This document shows, piece after piece, positions 6,721 through 15,421 of a stretch of DNA of 32,004 nt. The position numbers were made by a program, and so were the translations under genes. The notes under the pieces are model-generated. The model had not been told where the DNA came from, did no database searches, and worked only from the letters and a program-made list of their open reading frames with translations. The stretch's first letter is position 1. Each line of letters starts with the position of its first letter. Source of the DNA: Clostridiales bacterium (GTDB lineage: Bacteria; Bacillota; Clostridia; Christensenellales; Aristaeellaceae); NCBI GenBank assembly GCA_015056395.1, contig SVGK01000005.1, positions 1 through 32,004 on the forward strand, given 5' to 3'.

Positions 6721-8076
6721 TCACGCGGCGCGCACGACCAGCTTTTTTCTTTCGAACCGGTAGTAGACGATGAAGGCCGCGGCCGTGATCGCCCATGTGA
6801 TCGGATAGCTGATGGATATGGCGTACACCGTGTGCCACCCGGGCACCACGACATACATCCACATCACGCGGAACAGGCACACGCCTATGGCCGTGATGGC
6901 GGTGGGGATCAGCGTGTTGCCCATGCCGCGCAGCGCGCCGGAGATCATCTCGACGGGCACGAACAGGAAGTACCACGGCGTGATCGCGCCCATCATCACC
7001 GCGGCGATGGCGAGCACCTCCGGGTCATTGGTGAACAGGCCGAACAGCTGCCTGTGCAGCGCGAAGAAGAACGCCGAGAACGCAAGCGCCGCCAGCGTGG
7101 ACATGCCCGCGCAGGTGACGAGCCCCTTGCGTATGCGCTCATACTGCCGCGCGCCGTAGTTCTGGCCGACGAACGTCATGATGGCGATGCCGAAGGCGTT
7201 GTTGATCATCCAGAACATGCCGTCGACCTTGCCGAGCGACACCCAGGCGGCGACGGTGGACGTGCCGAAGCCGTTGATGGTCGACGTGATGATCATGTTG
7301 GAGACGGTGTAAAGCACGGACTGCAGGCCGGACGGCAGGCCTATGCGCAGCGTATCCCTGAGTATGCGCCCGTCGAACCTGATCTCGCGCCATACGAGCT
7401 TCGCGCCGGCATGGCCGCCCGCGAGCGTGGCGAGCACCAGCACGGCGCTCAGGCACTGCGCAAGCGACGTGGCGATGGCCACGCCCGACACGCCCATGCC
7501 GAAGACGATCACGAACACGATGTCCAGCGCCACGTTGCTCAGGCACGAGGCGATCAGGAACATGAGCGGTCGGCGCGAATCGCCCAGCGCGCGCAGCACG
7601 CCCGAGCCCACGTTGTAGATCATCGCGGGCACCATCGCCAAAAACACGATGCGCAGATAATCGGTGGAATGCTCCAGTATGTCCTCGGGCGTGTTCATGA
7701 GCCTGAGCAGGCCCGGCGCAAAGATGAGCCCCAACGCCGTCATGACGAGCCCTGCGGCCACGGAAAGCGCCATGGCTGTGTGCAGAGCGCGGTGCACGCC
7801 GCGTTCGTCGTTCGCGCCGAAGAACTGCGATATGATCACCGAAGCGCCCGAGGAGAGGCCGACGAAGAAGCCGATCAGCAGGTTGTAGATCTGCGCGGTC
7901 GAGCCGCCCACCGAGGCCAGCGCCTCCTTGCCGACGAAGCGGCCGACCACGATGGCGTCCGCCGTGTTGTAAAGCTGCTGGAACAGCGTGCCCAACAGTA
8001 TGGGGAAAAAGAATGAGAGCAGCTGCCTCCAGATCACGCCCTGCGTCATGTCGCCGGATCCATGTGAACGGCCCAT
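6721..8076 (-). CDS. MATE family multidrug/cation efflux transporter
   Basis: This 451-residue membrane protein has about 12 hydrophobic helices in two similar halves, as in MATE (NorM/DinF) exporters that use an ion gradient to expel cationic compounds. Recognisable family stretches are FFFPILLGTLFQQLYNTADA in helix 1 and GRFVGKEALASVG after it. A second-half counterpart is IGLPSGLQSVLYTVSNMII. The start ATG at 8076 follows GGGAGG. The frame is open 69 bases further, but those codons run across the promoter. It is a single gene with its own promoter. No strong terminator is seen before the Nudix promoter, so some readthrough is possible. Substrate unknown. Confidence 0.93.
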   Translation of the reverse strand: MGRSHGSGDMTQGVIWRQLLSFFFPILLGTLFQQLYNTADAIVVGRFVGKEALASVGGSTAQIYNLLIGFFVGLSSGASVIISQFFGANDERGVHRALHTAMALSVAAGLVMTALGLIFAPGLLRLMNTPEDILEHSTDYLRIVFLAMVPAMIYNVGSGVLRALGDSRRPLMFLIASCLSNVALDIVFVIVFGMGVSGVAIATSLAQCLSAVLVLATLAGGHAGAKLVWREIRFDGRILRDTLRIGLPSGLQSVLYTVSNMIITSTINGFGTSTVAAWVSLGKVDGMFWMINNAFGIAIMTFVGQNYGARQYERIRKGLVTCAGMSTLAALAFSAFFFALHRQLFGLFTNDPEVLAIAAVMMGAITPWYFLFVPVEMISGALRGMGNTLIPTAITAIGVCLFRVMWMYVVVPGWHTVYAISISYPITWAITAAAFIVYYRFERKKLVVRAA

Positions 8077-8116
8077 AGTTTCCTCCCGATCGCGCTCAGT
8101 ATTCGAAAGCAAGCTG

Positions 8117-8145
8117 ATTGTAACGCAAACGGCAGGGGAAATCAA
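8117..8145 (-). promoter_or_regulatory. Promoter of the MATE gene
   Basis: TTGATT at 8145-8140, 17 bases, TACAAT at 8122-8117 on the minus strand. Confidence 0.75.
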
Positions 8146-8173
8146 GGTGGGATGAGATTAAAGAACTGTAAGC

Positions 8174-8207
8174 AAATCAAATGCCGGGGAAGCGTCGTCC
8201 CCGGCAT
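8174..8207 (-). terminator. Terminator of the aldo/keto reductase gene
   Basis: ATGCCGGGG at 8181-8189 pairs perfectly with CCCCGGCAT at 8199-8207. On the minus strand it is followed by TTGATTTG. It starts 17 bases after the reductase stop at 8225 and lies before the MATE promoter. Confidence 0.8.
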
Positions 8208-8224
8208 GCCTATACCTTTTGCGG

Positions 8225-9187
8225 TCAGCCCCTGAGCAGCCAGTCGGCCTGTTCGTCTGTGAGCGTGATGTCCGCGGCCGCCGCGATGTCGTTGACGTGC
8301 TTTTCGGACGACGGCGAGACGATGGGGAACAGCGCCATGGGTTCGTGCATGAGCCAGGCTAAGCAGATCTGCGGCACGGTATAGCCCAGATCCCCCGCCA
8401 GCGTCTCGGCGCGCTTCAGGCGCGCGCGGTTGACCGGCGCGTCGTATTCCATGATGGGCGCCTTGTCGATGCAGTCCTCTATGGGCTTGCCGCCGTCCGT
8501 GCGGAACTTGCCGGACAGGTAGCCGCGCCCCAGCGCGGAATAGTTGAACACGGGCGTGCCCGTCTCCTCCAGCCAAGCGCGGTAGGGCGCCTGCGCATCG
8601 CCGGATATGGAGAAGCTGCCGCCCCACGGGTCGAACATGTACTCGGCCAGCGAATAGGCGGGGCTCACCGCGGTGAAGCCCTCGAGGCCGTTTGCCTCGG
8701 CGAACGCGTTGGCCTGCAGCACGCGCTCGAGCGTCCAGTTGGAGCCGCCGAAGCGCAGTATCTTTCCCTCGGCCTTCAGTTTGTTGAGCTCGATCACGAT
8801 GTCGTCCACGGGGCGCGTCGGGTCGTCGCGGTGCAGTATGTACAATTCGACGTGGTCCGTCCTGAGCTTCCTGAGGGATGCCTCAGCCTGCCTGCGTATG
8901 GTCGCGCCGCTGAACACGTCGGTCGAGCCCTTTTGCCCGGGGTTCAGGCCCTTGTCCAGTATCACCGCCTCGCCGCGGTGCCCGCGCGACGCGAGCCATT
9001 CGCCCAGTATTTCCTCGCCGTCTCCATAGCTGTGCGCGGTGTCGAACGTGCGGAAGCCCGCGGCCCACGCAAGGTCCAGGCTCTTGAACGCCCGGCCCTT
9101 CGTGTCGTGGCGCGTCGCGGCGACCGTGGTGCCGTAGGTGAGCGCGGAGAGCGGCTTGTCTATGCCCTGCAATGTGCGATACTTCAT
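8225..9187 (-). CDS. Aldo/keto reductase
   Basis: This is a 320-residue NAD(P)H-dependent oxidoreductase with the (beta/alpha)8 fold, reducing aldehydes or ketones. The catalytic tetrad is visible: D49 (FDTAHSYG), Y54, K79 (VILDKG) and H119 (YILHRDD). The C-terminal half has the family's LGRGYLSGKF region and the IVSPSSEKHVNDI nucleotide-binding end. ATG 9187 is preceded by AAGGAGG with 8-base spacing. It is divergent from the GH2 gene. A palindrome overlaps its -10 box, which suggests repression by a dimeric regulator not encoded nearby. Physiological substrate is unknown; sugar or glycoside derivatives are possible given the neighbour. Confidence 0.94.
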   Translation of the reverse strand: MKYRTLQGIDKPLSALTYGTTVAATRHDTKGRAFKSLDLAWAAGFRTFDTAHSYGDGEEILGEWLASRGHRGEAVILDKGLNPGQKGSTDVFSGATIRRQAEASLRKLRTDHVELYILHRDDPTRPVDDIVIELNKLKAEGKILRFGGSNWTLERVLQANAFAEANGLEGFTAVSPAYSLAEYMFDPWGGSFSISGDAQAPYRAWLEETGTPVFNYSALGRGYLSGKFRTDGGKPIEDCIDKAPIMEYDAPVNRARLKRAETLAGDLGYTVPQICLAWLMHEPMALFPIVSPSSEKHVNDIAAAADITLTDEQADWLLRG

Positions 9188-9222
9188 ATCCGAAACCTCC
9201 TTGTGAGATGGTCATTCCTTCT

Positions 9223-9237
9223 ATATACACAGTATAT
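9223..9237. promoter_or_regulatory. Candidate operator palindrome over the reductase -10 box
   Basis: ATATAC (9223-9228), ACA, GTATAT (9232-9237) is a perfect 6-bp inverted repeat. It overlaps the minus-strand -10 element (TATACT at 9236-9231) and the probable start of transcription, the usual place for a repressor site. Confidence 0.45.
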
Positions 9238-9259
9238 TGTCGCTACCTGCGCTTGTCAA
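9231..9259 (-). promoter_or_regulatory. Promoter of the aldo/keto reductase gene
   Basis: Consensus TTGACA at 9259-9254, 17 bases, TATACT at 9236-9231 on the minus strand. Confidence 0.88.
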
Positions 9260-9302
9260 TAGCGGAGTGTTACGTTTGACCGCATATTTTAACGGATGAG
9301 GC

Positions 9303-9331
9303 TTGCAATTTGCCGCGCGGGCGGTTATACT
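9303..9331 (+). promoter_or_regulatory. Promoter of the GH2 gene
   Basis: TTGCAA at 9303-9308, 17 bases, TATACT at 9326-9331, 37 bases before the ATG at 9368. The -35 boxes of this and the divergent reductase promoter are only about 45 bases apart. Confidence 0.85.
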
Positions 9332-9367
9332 TGTCTTACCCGAAAAGATCGTAAAGGGGGCAAACAA

Positions 9368-11836
9368 ATGATACGAGAGTCCTTCAACAACGGCTGGCGC
9401 CTCGCGCCGGGACAGGGCAGCCTGTTCGAACTCTTCAATGGGGGCGGCGGCGGTGAGTCCGTGCCGGTGCAGCTGCCGCACGACGCCATGATCCACGAGA
9501 CGCCGGACCCAAACGATCCAAGCGGCGGACAGACGGGCTTCTATCCGGGCGGGCAGTACACTTATCTGAAGACGTTCGAGGCGCCTGCGTCCTGGCGCGG
9601 CAAGGACGTGTGGCTTGAGTTCGAGGGCGTGTCCATGACGGCCATGGTGTTCGTCAACGGCATACACGTGGCGACGAACCTGTATGCCTATTCGGGCTTT
9701 TACGCGAAGATAGACCACGCACTGACGTTCGGCGCAGACAACGAGGTCAAGGTCATCGCCAACAACCCCACGCCCAACAGCCGGTGGTACCCCGGTAGCG
9801 GCATATACAGGAGCGTGGACCTGCTCGTGGGCGGCGACGTGCACATCACCAACGACGGCGTGCGCGCAAGGACGTTGTTGGCAAACGCTGATGAAGCGAT
9901 ACTCGAGGTCGAGACGGACGTCGTCAACATCACACGCGACAGGCAGACCGTGACGGTGAGGACCACGCTGTGCTCAGACGGCGCGCCCGTCATCTCTGAC
10001 ACCGTGCGCGCCACGCTGTTCTCGCTGGGCGAGGACACGCTGCGCCAGAGCCTCTACATACCCTCTCCCAAACTCTGGAACGTCGATTCGCCGAACCTCT
10101 ATGAACTCAGTGTCGAGGTGCTGCGCGGGGACGAAGCGCTCGACGCCGCCCGCGAGACGATCGGCCTGCGCACGCTGACGCTGGATGTGGCGCACGGCCT
10201 GCGCATCAACGGCGTGCCGGTCAAGCAGAAGGGCAGCTGCATACACCACGACAACGGCGTGATCGGCGCGGCGACGTTCCCGGCGGCGGAGGAGCGGCGC
10301 GCGCGCCAGCTCAAGGAGGCGGGCTTCAACGCTATACGCTCCGCGCACCATCCCATGAGCCGTGCCATGCTGGAGGCCTGCGACAGGGTCGGCCTTCTGG
10401 TCATGGACGAGCTGTCCGACATGTGGTATGAACAGAAGAACCGCAACGACTTCTCGACGTATTTCGACGCCTGCTGGGAACAGGAGATCGAGCGCATCGT
10501 CAAGAAGGACTACAACCATCCCTGCGTGATACTCTACTCGACCGGCAACGAGATCGTCGACCTGGGCCGTCCGACGGGCGGCATGCTGAACCGGCGCTTC
10601 GCGAACAGGTTCCACGCGCTGGATCCCTATCGCTTCACCACGACGGCGGTCAACGGCCTGCTGAACGTGATGCAGTCCGGACGCATGGACCGCATCGTGG
10701 CCGACATACTCGCAAAGAACGGTATGACGTCCCCGGACGTGTCCGGCGACGGCATAGCCGCCATGAATGCCATGATGTCGCTCACGAACTCCGACGACTT
10801 CGCCTGCCATCCGCTGATGACCGAGGCCCTGGAGGAACCTGCGCAGGCGACCGACGTGGCGGGCTTCAACTACCTGACCGCGCGCTATGGCGATCTTGAA
10901 AAGCTGCTGCACCCGAACAAGACCGTGCTGGGCACGGAGACCTATCCGGACGACATCGTGCGCCTGTGGTCGATCGTGGAGAAGTATCCGCACGTGCTGG
11001 GCGACTACACGTGGACGGGCTACGACTATCTGGGCGAGGCCGGCTGCGGCATATTCTACTATGACGGCACGATCAACTTCTCGTCCCACTTCCCGGACAG
11101 GATCGCCTATATAGGCGACATCGACATCATCGGCACGCGCCGCCCGATCAGCTATCTGCGCCAGACGGTGTATGGCGACAGGGCGCTTCCCTATGTCGCC
11201 GTGACGCGTCTTGACCGCTACGGGAAACCGCACTCCAAGACGGCCTGGATGTACAAGGACAACATCGCCTCGTGGACATGGCCCGGCTTCGAGGGAAAGC
11301 CCACCGAGGTACAGGTCTATTCCCGCGACGACGAGGTCGAGCTGTTCCTGAACGGCCGCTCGCTGGGGCGAAAGCCCGCAGGTCCTGCACATGGCTTCGA
11401 GGCCTGCTATGAGATCATGTACGAGCCGGGCACGCTCGAGGCCGCGGCGTACACGGACGGCAGGGAGACCGGGCGCTTCGCTCTCCGTACGGCGGGCGAC
11501 GATACCGTCATGGAGGCGTGCGTGGAACGGCCTAATCTCAGGGCAGGGGCGGGAGACCTGGCGTTCGTCACGGTGTGCCTGACCGACGGCAAGGGCATTT
11601 TGAAGCCCTATGAGAAGCGCGTGATAAACGTATCGGTCGAGGGGCCGGGCGTGGTGCAGGGCTTCGGCAGCGCGGACCCGCAGCCCGTGCGCAGCTATGA
11701 CGACACCGCGTGGGAGACATATGACGGAAAGGTCATGGCGGTGATACGCGCCACGGACGAAGCGGGGGACATCGCGGTGACGTTCGCCTGCGACGGCATG
11801 GATCCGGTGAAAGTCATGCTCGCGAGCTGCAAATAA
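9368..11836 (+). CDS. Glycoside hydrolase family 2 (beta-galactosidase-like)
   Basis: This 822-residue intracellular enzyme is expected to remove terminal beta-linked sugars (galactose, possibly glucuronate or others). Domain order: jelly-roll sugar-binding domain ~1-165, immunoglobulin-like domain ~165-275, TIM barrel ~280-590, then C-terminal beta domains containing TAWMYKDNIASWTWPGFEG and PTEVQVYSRDDEVELFLNG, as in GH2 proteins with a DUF4982-type domain. The acid/base is E395 (STGNE) and the nucleophile E524 (GTETYP). ATG 9368 follows AAAGGGGG by 7 bases; the upstream in-frame codons overlap the promoter. It has no signal peptide, is monocistronic, and is divergent from the reductase. Exact substrate is uncertain. 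Confidence 0.93.
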   Translation: MIRESFNNGWRLAPGQGSLFELFNGGGGGESVPVQLPHDAMIHETPDPNDPSGGQTGFYPGGQYTYLKTFEAPASWRGKDVWLEFEGVSMTAMVFVNGIHVATNLYAYSGFYAKIDHALTFGADNEVKVIANNPTPNSRWYPGSGIYRSVDLLVGGDVHITNDGVRARTLLANADEAILEVETDVVNITRDRQTVTVRTTLCSDGAPVISDTVRATLFSLGEDTLRQSLYIPSPKLWNVDSPNLYELSVEVLRGDEALDAARETIGLRTLTLDVAHGLRINGVPVKQKGSCIHHDNGVIGAATFPAAEERRARQLKEAGFNAIRSAHHPMSRAMLEACDRVGLLVMDELSDMWYEQKNRNDFSTYFDACWEQEIERIVKKDYNHPCVILYSTGNEIVDLGRPTGGMLNRRFANRFHALDPYRFTTTAVNGLLNVMQSGRMDRIVADILAKNGMTSPDVSGDGIAAMNAMMSLTNSDDFACHPLMTEALEEPAQATDVAGFNYLTARYGDLEKLLHPNKTVLGTETYPDDIVRLWSIVEKYPHVLGDYTWTGYDYLGEAGCGIFYYDGTINFSSHFPDRIAYIGDIDIIGTRRPISYLRQTVYGDRALPYVAVTRLDRYGKPHSKTAWMYKDNIASWTWPGFEGKPTEVQVYSRDDEVELFLNGRSLGRKPAGPAHGFEACYEIMYEPGTLEAAAYTDGRETGRFALRTAGDDTVMEACVERPNLRAGAGDLAFVTVCLTDGKGILKPYEKRVINVSVEGPGVVQGFGSADPQPVRSYDDTAWETYDGKVMAVIRATDEAGDIAVTFACDGMDPVKVMLASCK

Positions 11837-11839
11837 AGC

Positions 11840-11868
11840 TGGACAAATCGCGTTAAGTATGCTATAGT
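11840..11868 (+). promoter_or_regulatory. Promoter of the exported protein gene
   Basis: TGGACA at 11840-11845, 17 bases, TATAGT at 11863-11868. It begins just after the GH2 stop, so the downstream gene can be expressed on its own. Confidence 0.65.
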
Positions 11869-11905
11869 TATCGTGGTATCATGATAGATTATGGAGGTAA
11901 TACAA

Positions 11906-12922
11906 ATGAAGAAGATCACATCGATACTGATGGTCCTCATGCTGCTCTTCACCGGCTGTGCGTTTGCCGACAGCGCGGTCGTGATCGCCGATCCGGTGAT
12001 CATCATCGACACCGGCGAGCAGAGCACGATCGACCTGTCCGGCCTTGAGGTCGATGTCGTGATAGGTTCCGTGAACGACGCGACCGCGATCAGGCTCGAC
12101 ATCCTCGGCGGAGAGGAAAGCCTGTTCGGCGTGACGGCGAATCTGGTGGACGACAAGGCCGTGTTCGCCATCGACGGCATCGATGGCGTGTATTGTGCGG
12201 CGATGCCTGAAAACATGCAGATGGACAACCTGACGGAAAGCTTCGACTTCGAATCCTTCAACATCGACTTCGAAGCCATCGACGCGGAGGCGCTGATGGG
12301 CATCATCGCAAACGGCGTGCAGATCGAAGAGAACTCGATCTACGTGCCCTACACGACGGTCAACGAGCTGATCGCGGCCGTGGCGCCCGCGTTCGAGAAC
12401 GCGACTATACCGAACTTCGACGCGAGCGAGCTTCTCGAAGCCGCGGCCCAGCTCAAGGATTCCGATTCCGGCATCTCGCTGCTTGCGCAGTACGAGCAGA
12501 CCGAGGATTCCCTCACCGGTTCGGCTTACGTCCTGCCCGTGTCCGAAGGCACGGAGGGCGATCCGGTCGTGACGCTGAACGGCCAGTACAGCGAGGACCT
12601 GATCTCCTTCGCTCTGGACGTGCCCGACCAGATCAACGTGTACGCGAACCTCGAAAAGGCCGATGAGAACGGCATGATGTGCACGCTGGGCGGCTCTCTG
12701 AACGGTCTGGGCGCGGGCCAGCTTTCCGGCTACGTCGCCATGACAGAGGTCGACGCGGAGATCCCCGCGCTGGATGCAAGCGCGGCGATCGACGTGGAGA
12801 GCCTGGACGAGGAGACGGCCGAGGCGCTCAACGAGCAGTTCCAGAACGCGCTGGGCGGCGTGCTCAACTATGTGAGCAACGCGCTGATGGCGGAAGAGGC
12901 CGTGGAAGAAGAGGCCGAATGA
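11906..12922 (+). CDS. Exported protein or lipoprotein of unknown function
   Basis: This 338-residue acidic protein has an N-terminal signal (MKKITSILMVLMLLFTGCAFA). Cleavage could be at FTG|C, giving a lipoprotein with an imperfect lipobox, or after AFA by signal peptidase I. The mature part is rich in Asp, Glu, Ala and Ile and has few basic residues. It looks beta-rich at first (residues ~25-100), with a helical C-terminus ending in a Glu-rich tail AEEAVEEEAE. No catalytic motif or family is recognised. ATG 11906 is preceded by GGAGG with 8-base spacing. It follows the GH2 gene by 69 bases but has its own promoter, and a strong terminator follows. Confidence 0.8.
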   Translation: MKKITSILMVLMLLFTGCAFADSAVVIADPVIIIDTGEQSTIDLSGLEVDVVIGSVNDATAIRLDILGGEESLFGVTANLVDDKAVFAIDGIDGVYCAAMPENMQMDNLTESFDFESFNIDFEAIDAEALMGIIANGVQIEENSIYVPYTTVNELIAAVAPAFENATIPNFDASELLEAAAQLKDSDSGISLLAQYEQTEDSLTGSAYVLPVSEGTEGDPVVTLNGQYSEDLISFALDVPDQINVYANLEKADENGMMCTLGGSLNGLGAGQLSGYVAMTEVDAEIPALDASAAIDVESLDEETAEALNEQFQNALGGVLNYVSNALMAEEAVEEEAE

Positions 12923-12938
12923 CGCTCATATGAACGGG

Positions 12939-12973
12939 AGAGCTCCGGAGACCATGTTCTCCGGAGCTCTTTT
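12939..12973 (+). terminator. Terminator after the exported protein gene
   Basis: A perfect 13-bp stem pairs 12939-12951 with 12958-12970 over a 6-base loop, followed by TTTC. On the minus strand no T-run follows, so it acts mainly on the plus-strand gene. Confidence 0.85.
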
Positions 12974-13076
12974 CATATCCACGCTACCGTTCACCGCCTG
13001 ACCATAAGGCCCTTCATGCACGATGTGGCGTTGTGGAAACTAAGGACGGTCTGCTTTTCCTCATCTGTACATCCGA

Positions 13077-13628
13077 TCAGAAGCTTGCCAGTATCCTCTC
13101 GCAGAAGCGCATGATCTCTTCTTCGTGCTTTGCGACGTCCTCCCTGTGTTCCACGCGGCAGAGGCCCAGGCTCCCGCAGCACTCGATCTCCATGTGCCCG
13201 TAGAAGTGCTCGATGGTCTGTATGAGCCGCTCGCATTCCCGCATGTTCGGCCCCGTGCGCAGCACGATCGCATAGCCCCTCTTGCCGCTGCCTATGGAGG
13301 CGTGCGGCTCGTGCGTATTGCACCACGGCGTGCACCTGTCTATGAAGGCCTTGAACTGACCCGGCACGTCCGCCCAGTAGGAGGGGGAGACGGTCACGAT
13401 CACGTCCGCGCGAACGAATTCCGCGATCAGCGCGTCGACGTCGTCCCGCTGTACGCATCGCGCGGTCGCGTGGCAGCGCCTGCAGCCGTGACAGAAGCCG
13501 AAGCGATAGTCGTCTATGCATACGGCCCTGGCTTCGTGATGCTTTGAAAGCTGCGCCTGTGCGATCTCGACGATGCGCGCCGTGGCGCCCGTCCTGACGG
13601 GGCTTGCGTTGATGATCAGCGCGTTCAA
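13077..13628 (-). CDS. Iron-sulfur flavoprotein / NADPH-dependent FMN reductase family
   Basis: This 183-residue flavodoxin-fold protein has the N-terminal phosphate-binding loop (INASPVRTGATAR) and the SPSYWADVPGQFKAFIDR stretch of this family. Cys46, 49, 52 and 58 form CX2CX2CX5C, which matches the compact 4Fe-4S motif of archaeal and clostridial iron-sulfur flavoproteins. It therefore probably shuttles electrons between FMN and a cluster rather than being a plain FMN reductase. The start is TTG at 13628, overlapping the TGA of the preceding hydrolase gene (TTGA) with AAGGAGG upstream, so translation is probably coupled. It is the last gene of the operon. No clear minus-strand terminator is seen after it. 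Confidence 0.87.
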   Translation of the reverse strand: MNALIINASPVRTGATARIVEIAQAQLSKHHEARAVCIDDYRFGFCHGCRRCHATARCVQRDDVDALIAEFVRADVIVTVSPSYWADVPGQFKAFIDRCTPWCNTHEPHASIGSGKRGYAIVLRTGPNMRECERLIQTIEHFYGHMEIECCGSLGLCRVEHREDVAKHEEEIMRFCERILASF

Positions 13629-14416
13629 GGCGTGACCTCCTTTCGACCTGAGGGCGCGTGGCCGTCGACCTGTGCCAGCAGCTCCTTCACGTATTCATCG
13701 GGACGGCCGAGCGCGTATTCTCCGTGCCGAAGTCCCGGCTTGACCTCGACGCGGCCGTTCGGCAGCAGCGCATCAATAAGCCTCGCGGAGCGCAGCACGC
13801 GCTCAGGCTCCCTTGCGCCGACGACGATGCGCACGTCGGCGCGGCTGTTCTTCAGCCCCGCACTGGGCGCGTAAGAGGCGTTCGCCTTCAGGAAGGCCGC
13901 CAGGTCGTTCTTCGATATGGCGCATGTGTCCCTGTAGTATTCCTCGAACAGCGCGGGCTTTATGTTGAGCGCGCGGGCCTGCAGCCGCGCGAACCACAGC
14001 CTGCGCATCAGGCCATGGGATGACGCGACAGCGGGGTCGACCAGCGCCTGTGTCAGGCGCGAGGGGATCGCCAGCGCGCTTTCGATGATCGCGTATCTGC
14101 ATATGTCCTCCCGCATGGACAGGGCTTCCGCGACGACCTGCGCGCCCAAGGAGACGCCGCCCAACAGCAGCACGGAGCCGCCGTAAGTCTCGTCTATAAG
14201 TTCAAGCAGTCTCCGGGCACACCCTTCGATACTCGTGAAGGCCGCACCGCTGCCGGCGTGCCCGTCCAGTATGGGAAGCGCCACGCGAAATCGTTTGTCG
14301 AGCAGAGCCGCTTCGTCCCTGAAGTTCCACCACGACAGGCCGCCGCCGTGCACGAGCATGACGACCGGGCCATCGGGCGGACCGGATACCACGGCCTTCA
14401 TGCGCTCCTCAGCCAT
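13625..14416 (-). CDS. Alpha/beta hydrolase
   Basis: This is a 263-residue cytoplasmic alpha/beta-hydrolase-fold protein. The oxyanion region HGGG is at 23-26, the nucleophile elbow GVSLG gives Ser89, and the likely catalytic His is H231 (LRHGEY). The acidic member probably lies in the VVGAREPERV region near residue 200. A cap region lies between about 120 and 190. ATG 14416 follows GGGAGG. It is 21 bases after the dehydratase gene and overlaps the flavoprotein gene by 4 bases, so it is in one operon with them. The family includes esterases, lipases and C-C hydrolases; substrate is not inferable. Confidence 0.88.
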   Translation of the reverse strand: MAEERMKAVVSGPPDGPVVMLVHGGGLSWWNFRDEAALLDKRFRVALPILDGHAGSGAAFTSIEGCARRLLELIDETYGGSVLLLGGVSLGAQVVAEALSMREDICRYAIIESALAIPSRLTQALVDPAVASSHGLMRRLWFARLQARALNIKPALFEEYYRDTCAISKNDLAAFLKANASYAPSAGLKNSRADVRIVVGAREPERVLRSARLIDALLPNGRVEVKPGLRHGEYALGRPDEYVKELLAQVDGHAPSGRKEVTP

Positions 14417-14437
14417 GATGCGACCTCCCTGCCGGGC

Positions 14438-15385
14438 TCACTTCAATATGTCGAGCTGTTCAAGTCCGACGTTCCCGCCGGAGAGCAGGAAGCACACCTT
14501 CATCTCGGGGCTTACGGGGATCGCGCCCTGCAGCACCGCGCCCAGGCCTATGCAGGCGGAAGGCTCGGCGAGCACCTTGCCCTCCAGCAGCAAAAGCTTC
14601 ATGCCCCTGAGCATCTGTGCGTCTTCCACCGGCACGACGCCGTTCGCGTGGCTTTGCACCTGCGGGAAGCAAAGGCTTCCGGGCGTGTCCGAGACCAGCG
14701 CGTCCGCGAGCGAGGCATGCCTTTCCACCGTAACGGGATGGCCCGCGGCGAGGCTGGCCGAGTAGCGCGGCAGCGCCGCGGGCTCCGCGCCGTATATGCG
14801 CACATCGGGCGCGAGCGCCTTCACCGCGGTCGAGAGGCCGCCCAGAAGGCCGCCTCCGCTCACGGGCGAGACCACCATGTCGACGGACGGGCACTGCTCT
14901 ACGATCTCGATGCCCGCGGTGCCCTGCCCGGCCATGATGTCCTCGTCGTTGTACGGGGGCACCATGGTGGCGCCGCGCTCGGCGCGCATCCGTTCGGCGA
15001 CCTCGAAGCGCTCCGTGGCGTCGCACAGCACGACCTCAGCGCCGAGCGCGCGTATGTTCCGGACCTTGACATCAGGCGCCGTGCGCGGCATGACGATCAC
15101 CGCCGTCGTGCCGAGCTTCCTTGCGCACCAGGCCACGGCGCGCCCGTGGTTGCCGGACGACGCCGCGACGACGCCGTGCGCCAGCTGCTCTTTGGAGAGC
15201 GTCAGCATCTTGTTGAGCGCGCCGCGCAGCTTGAACGCGCCCGTCCGCTGCATGCATTCCGCCTTGACATAGACCCTGCAGCCGAGATGCGCGTCCAGCG
15301 CGGCCAGGCGCAATAGCGGGGTCCTCTCGATGTACGGGGAGATGCGCTCGTGCGCCTTTCGTATCGTCTGAATCGTCACGGACAT
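14438..15385 (-). CDS. Threonine/serine dehydratase, PLP-dependent, catabolic type
   Basis: This is a 315-residue fold-type II PLP enzyme that deaminates threonine or serine to the 2-oxoacid. The PLP lysine is K52 (TGAFKLRGA), the SSGNHG loop is at 76-81, and the phosphate-binding SGGGLLGG is at 176-183. There is no C-terminal regulatory ACT domain, so it resembles TdcB-type catabolic dehydratases or serine racemase rather than biosynthetic IlvA. The C-terminal LLSGGNV motif is present. ATG 15385 follows GAGGAGG by 8 bases. It lies 36 bases after an exported unknown and 21 bases before the hydrolase, in one operon. Racemase activity is an alternative. Confidence 0.9.
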   Translation of the reverse strand: MSVTIQTIRKAHERISPYIERTPLLRLAALDAHLGCRVYVKAECMQRTGAFKLRGALNKMLTLSKEQLAHGVVAASSGNHGRAVAWCARKLGTTAVIVMPRTAPDVKVRNIRALGAEVVLCDATERFEVAERMRAERGATMVPPYNDEDIMAGQGTAGIEIVEQCPSVDMVVSPVSGGGLLGGLSTAVKALAPDVRIYGAEPAALPRYSASLAAGHPVTVERHASLADALVSDTPGSLCFPQVQSHANGVVPVEDAQMLRGMKLLLLEGKVLAEPSACIGLGAVLQGAIPVSPEMKVCFLLSGGNVGLEQLDILK

Positions 15386-15421
15386 GGTTCGATCCTCCTC
15401 AGAGCGTCTGTCGTTCGTTGG

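Noticed and set aside
6650-6735. Terminator for the MATE gene
   Set aside because: A GGCC-GGCC stem near 6700-6720 is short and has no T-run, so it was not listed.
12991-13090. Short frame after the flavoprotein gene on the minus strand (KLLIGCTDEEKQTVLSFHN)
   Set aside because: It looks protein-like, but no start codon with a ribosome binding site exists near it, and the flavoprotein ends at a normal length in its own frame. A frameshifted C-terminus is possible but not supported.
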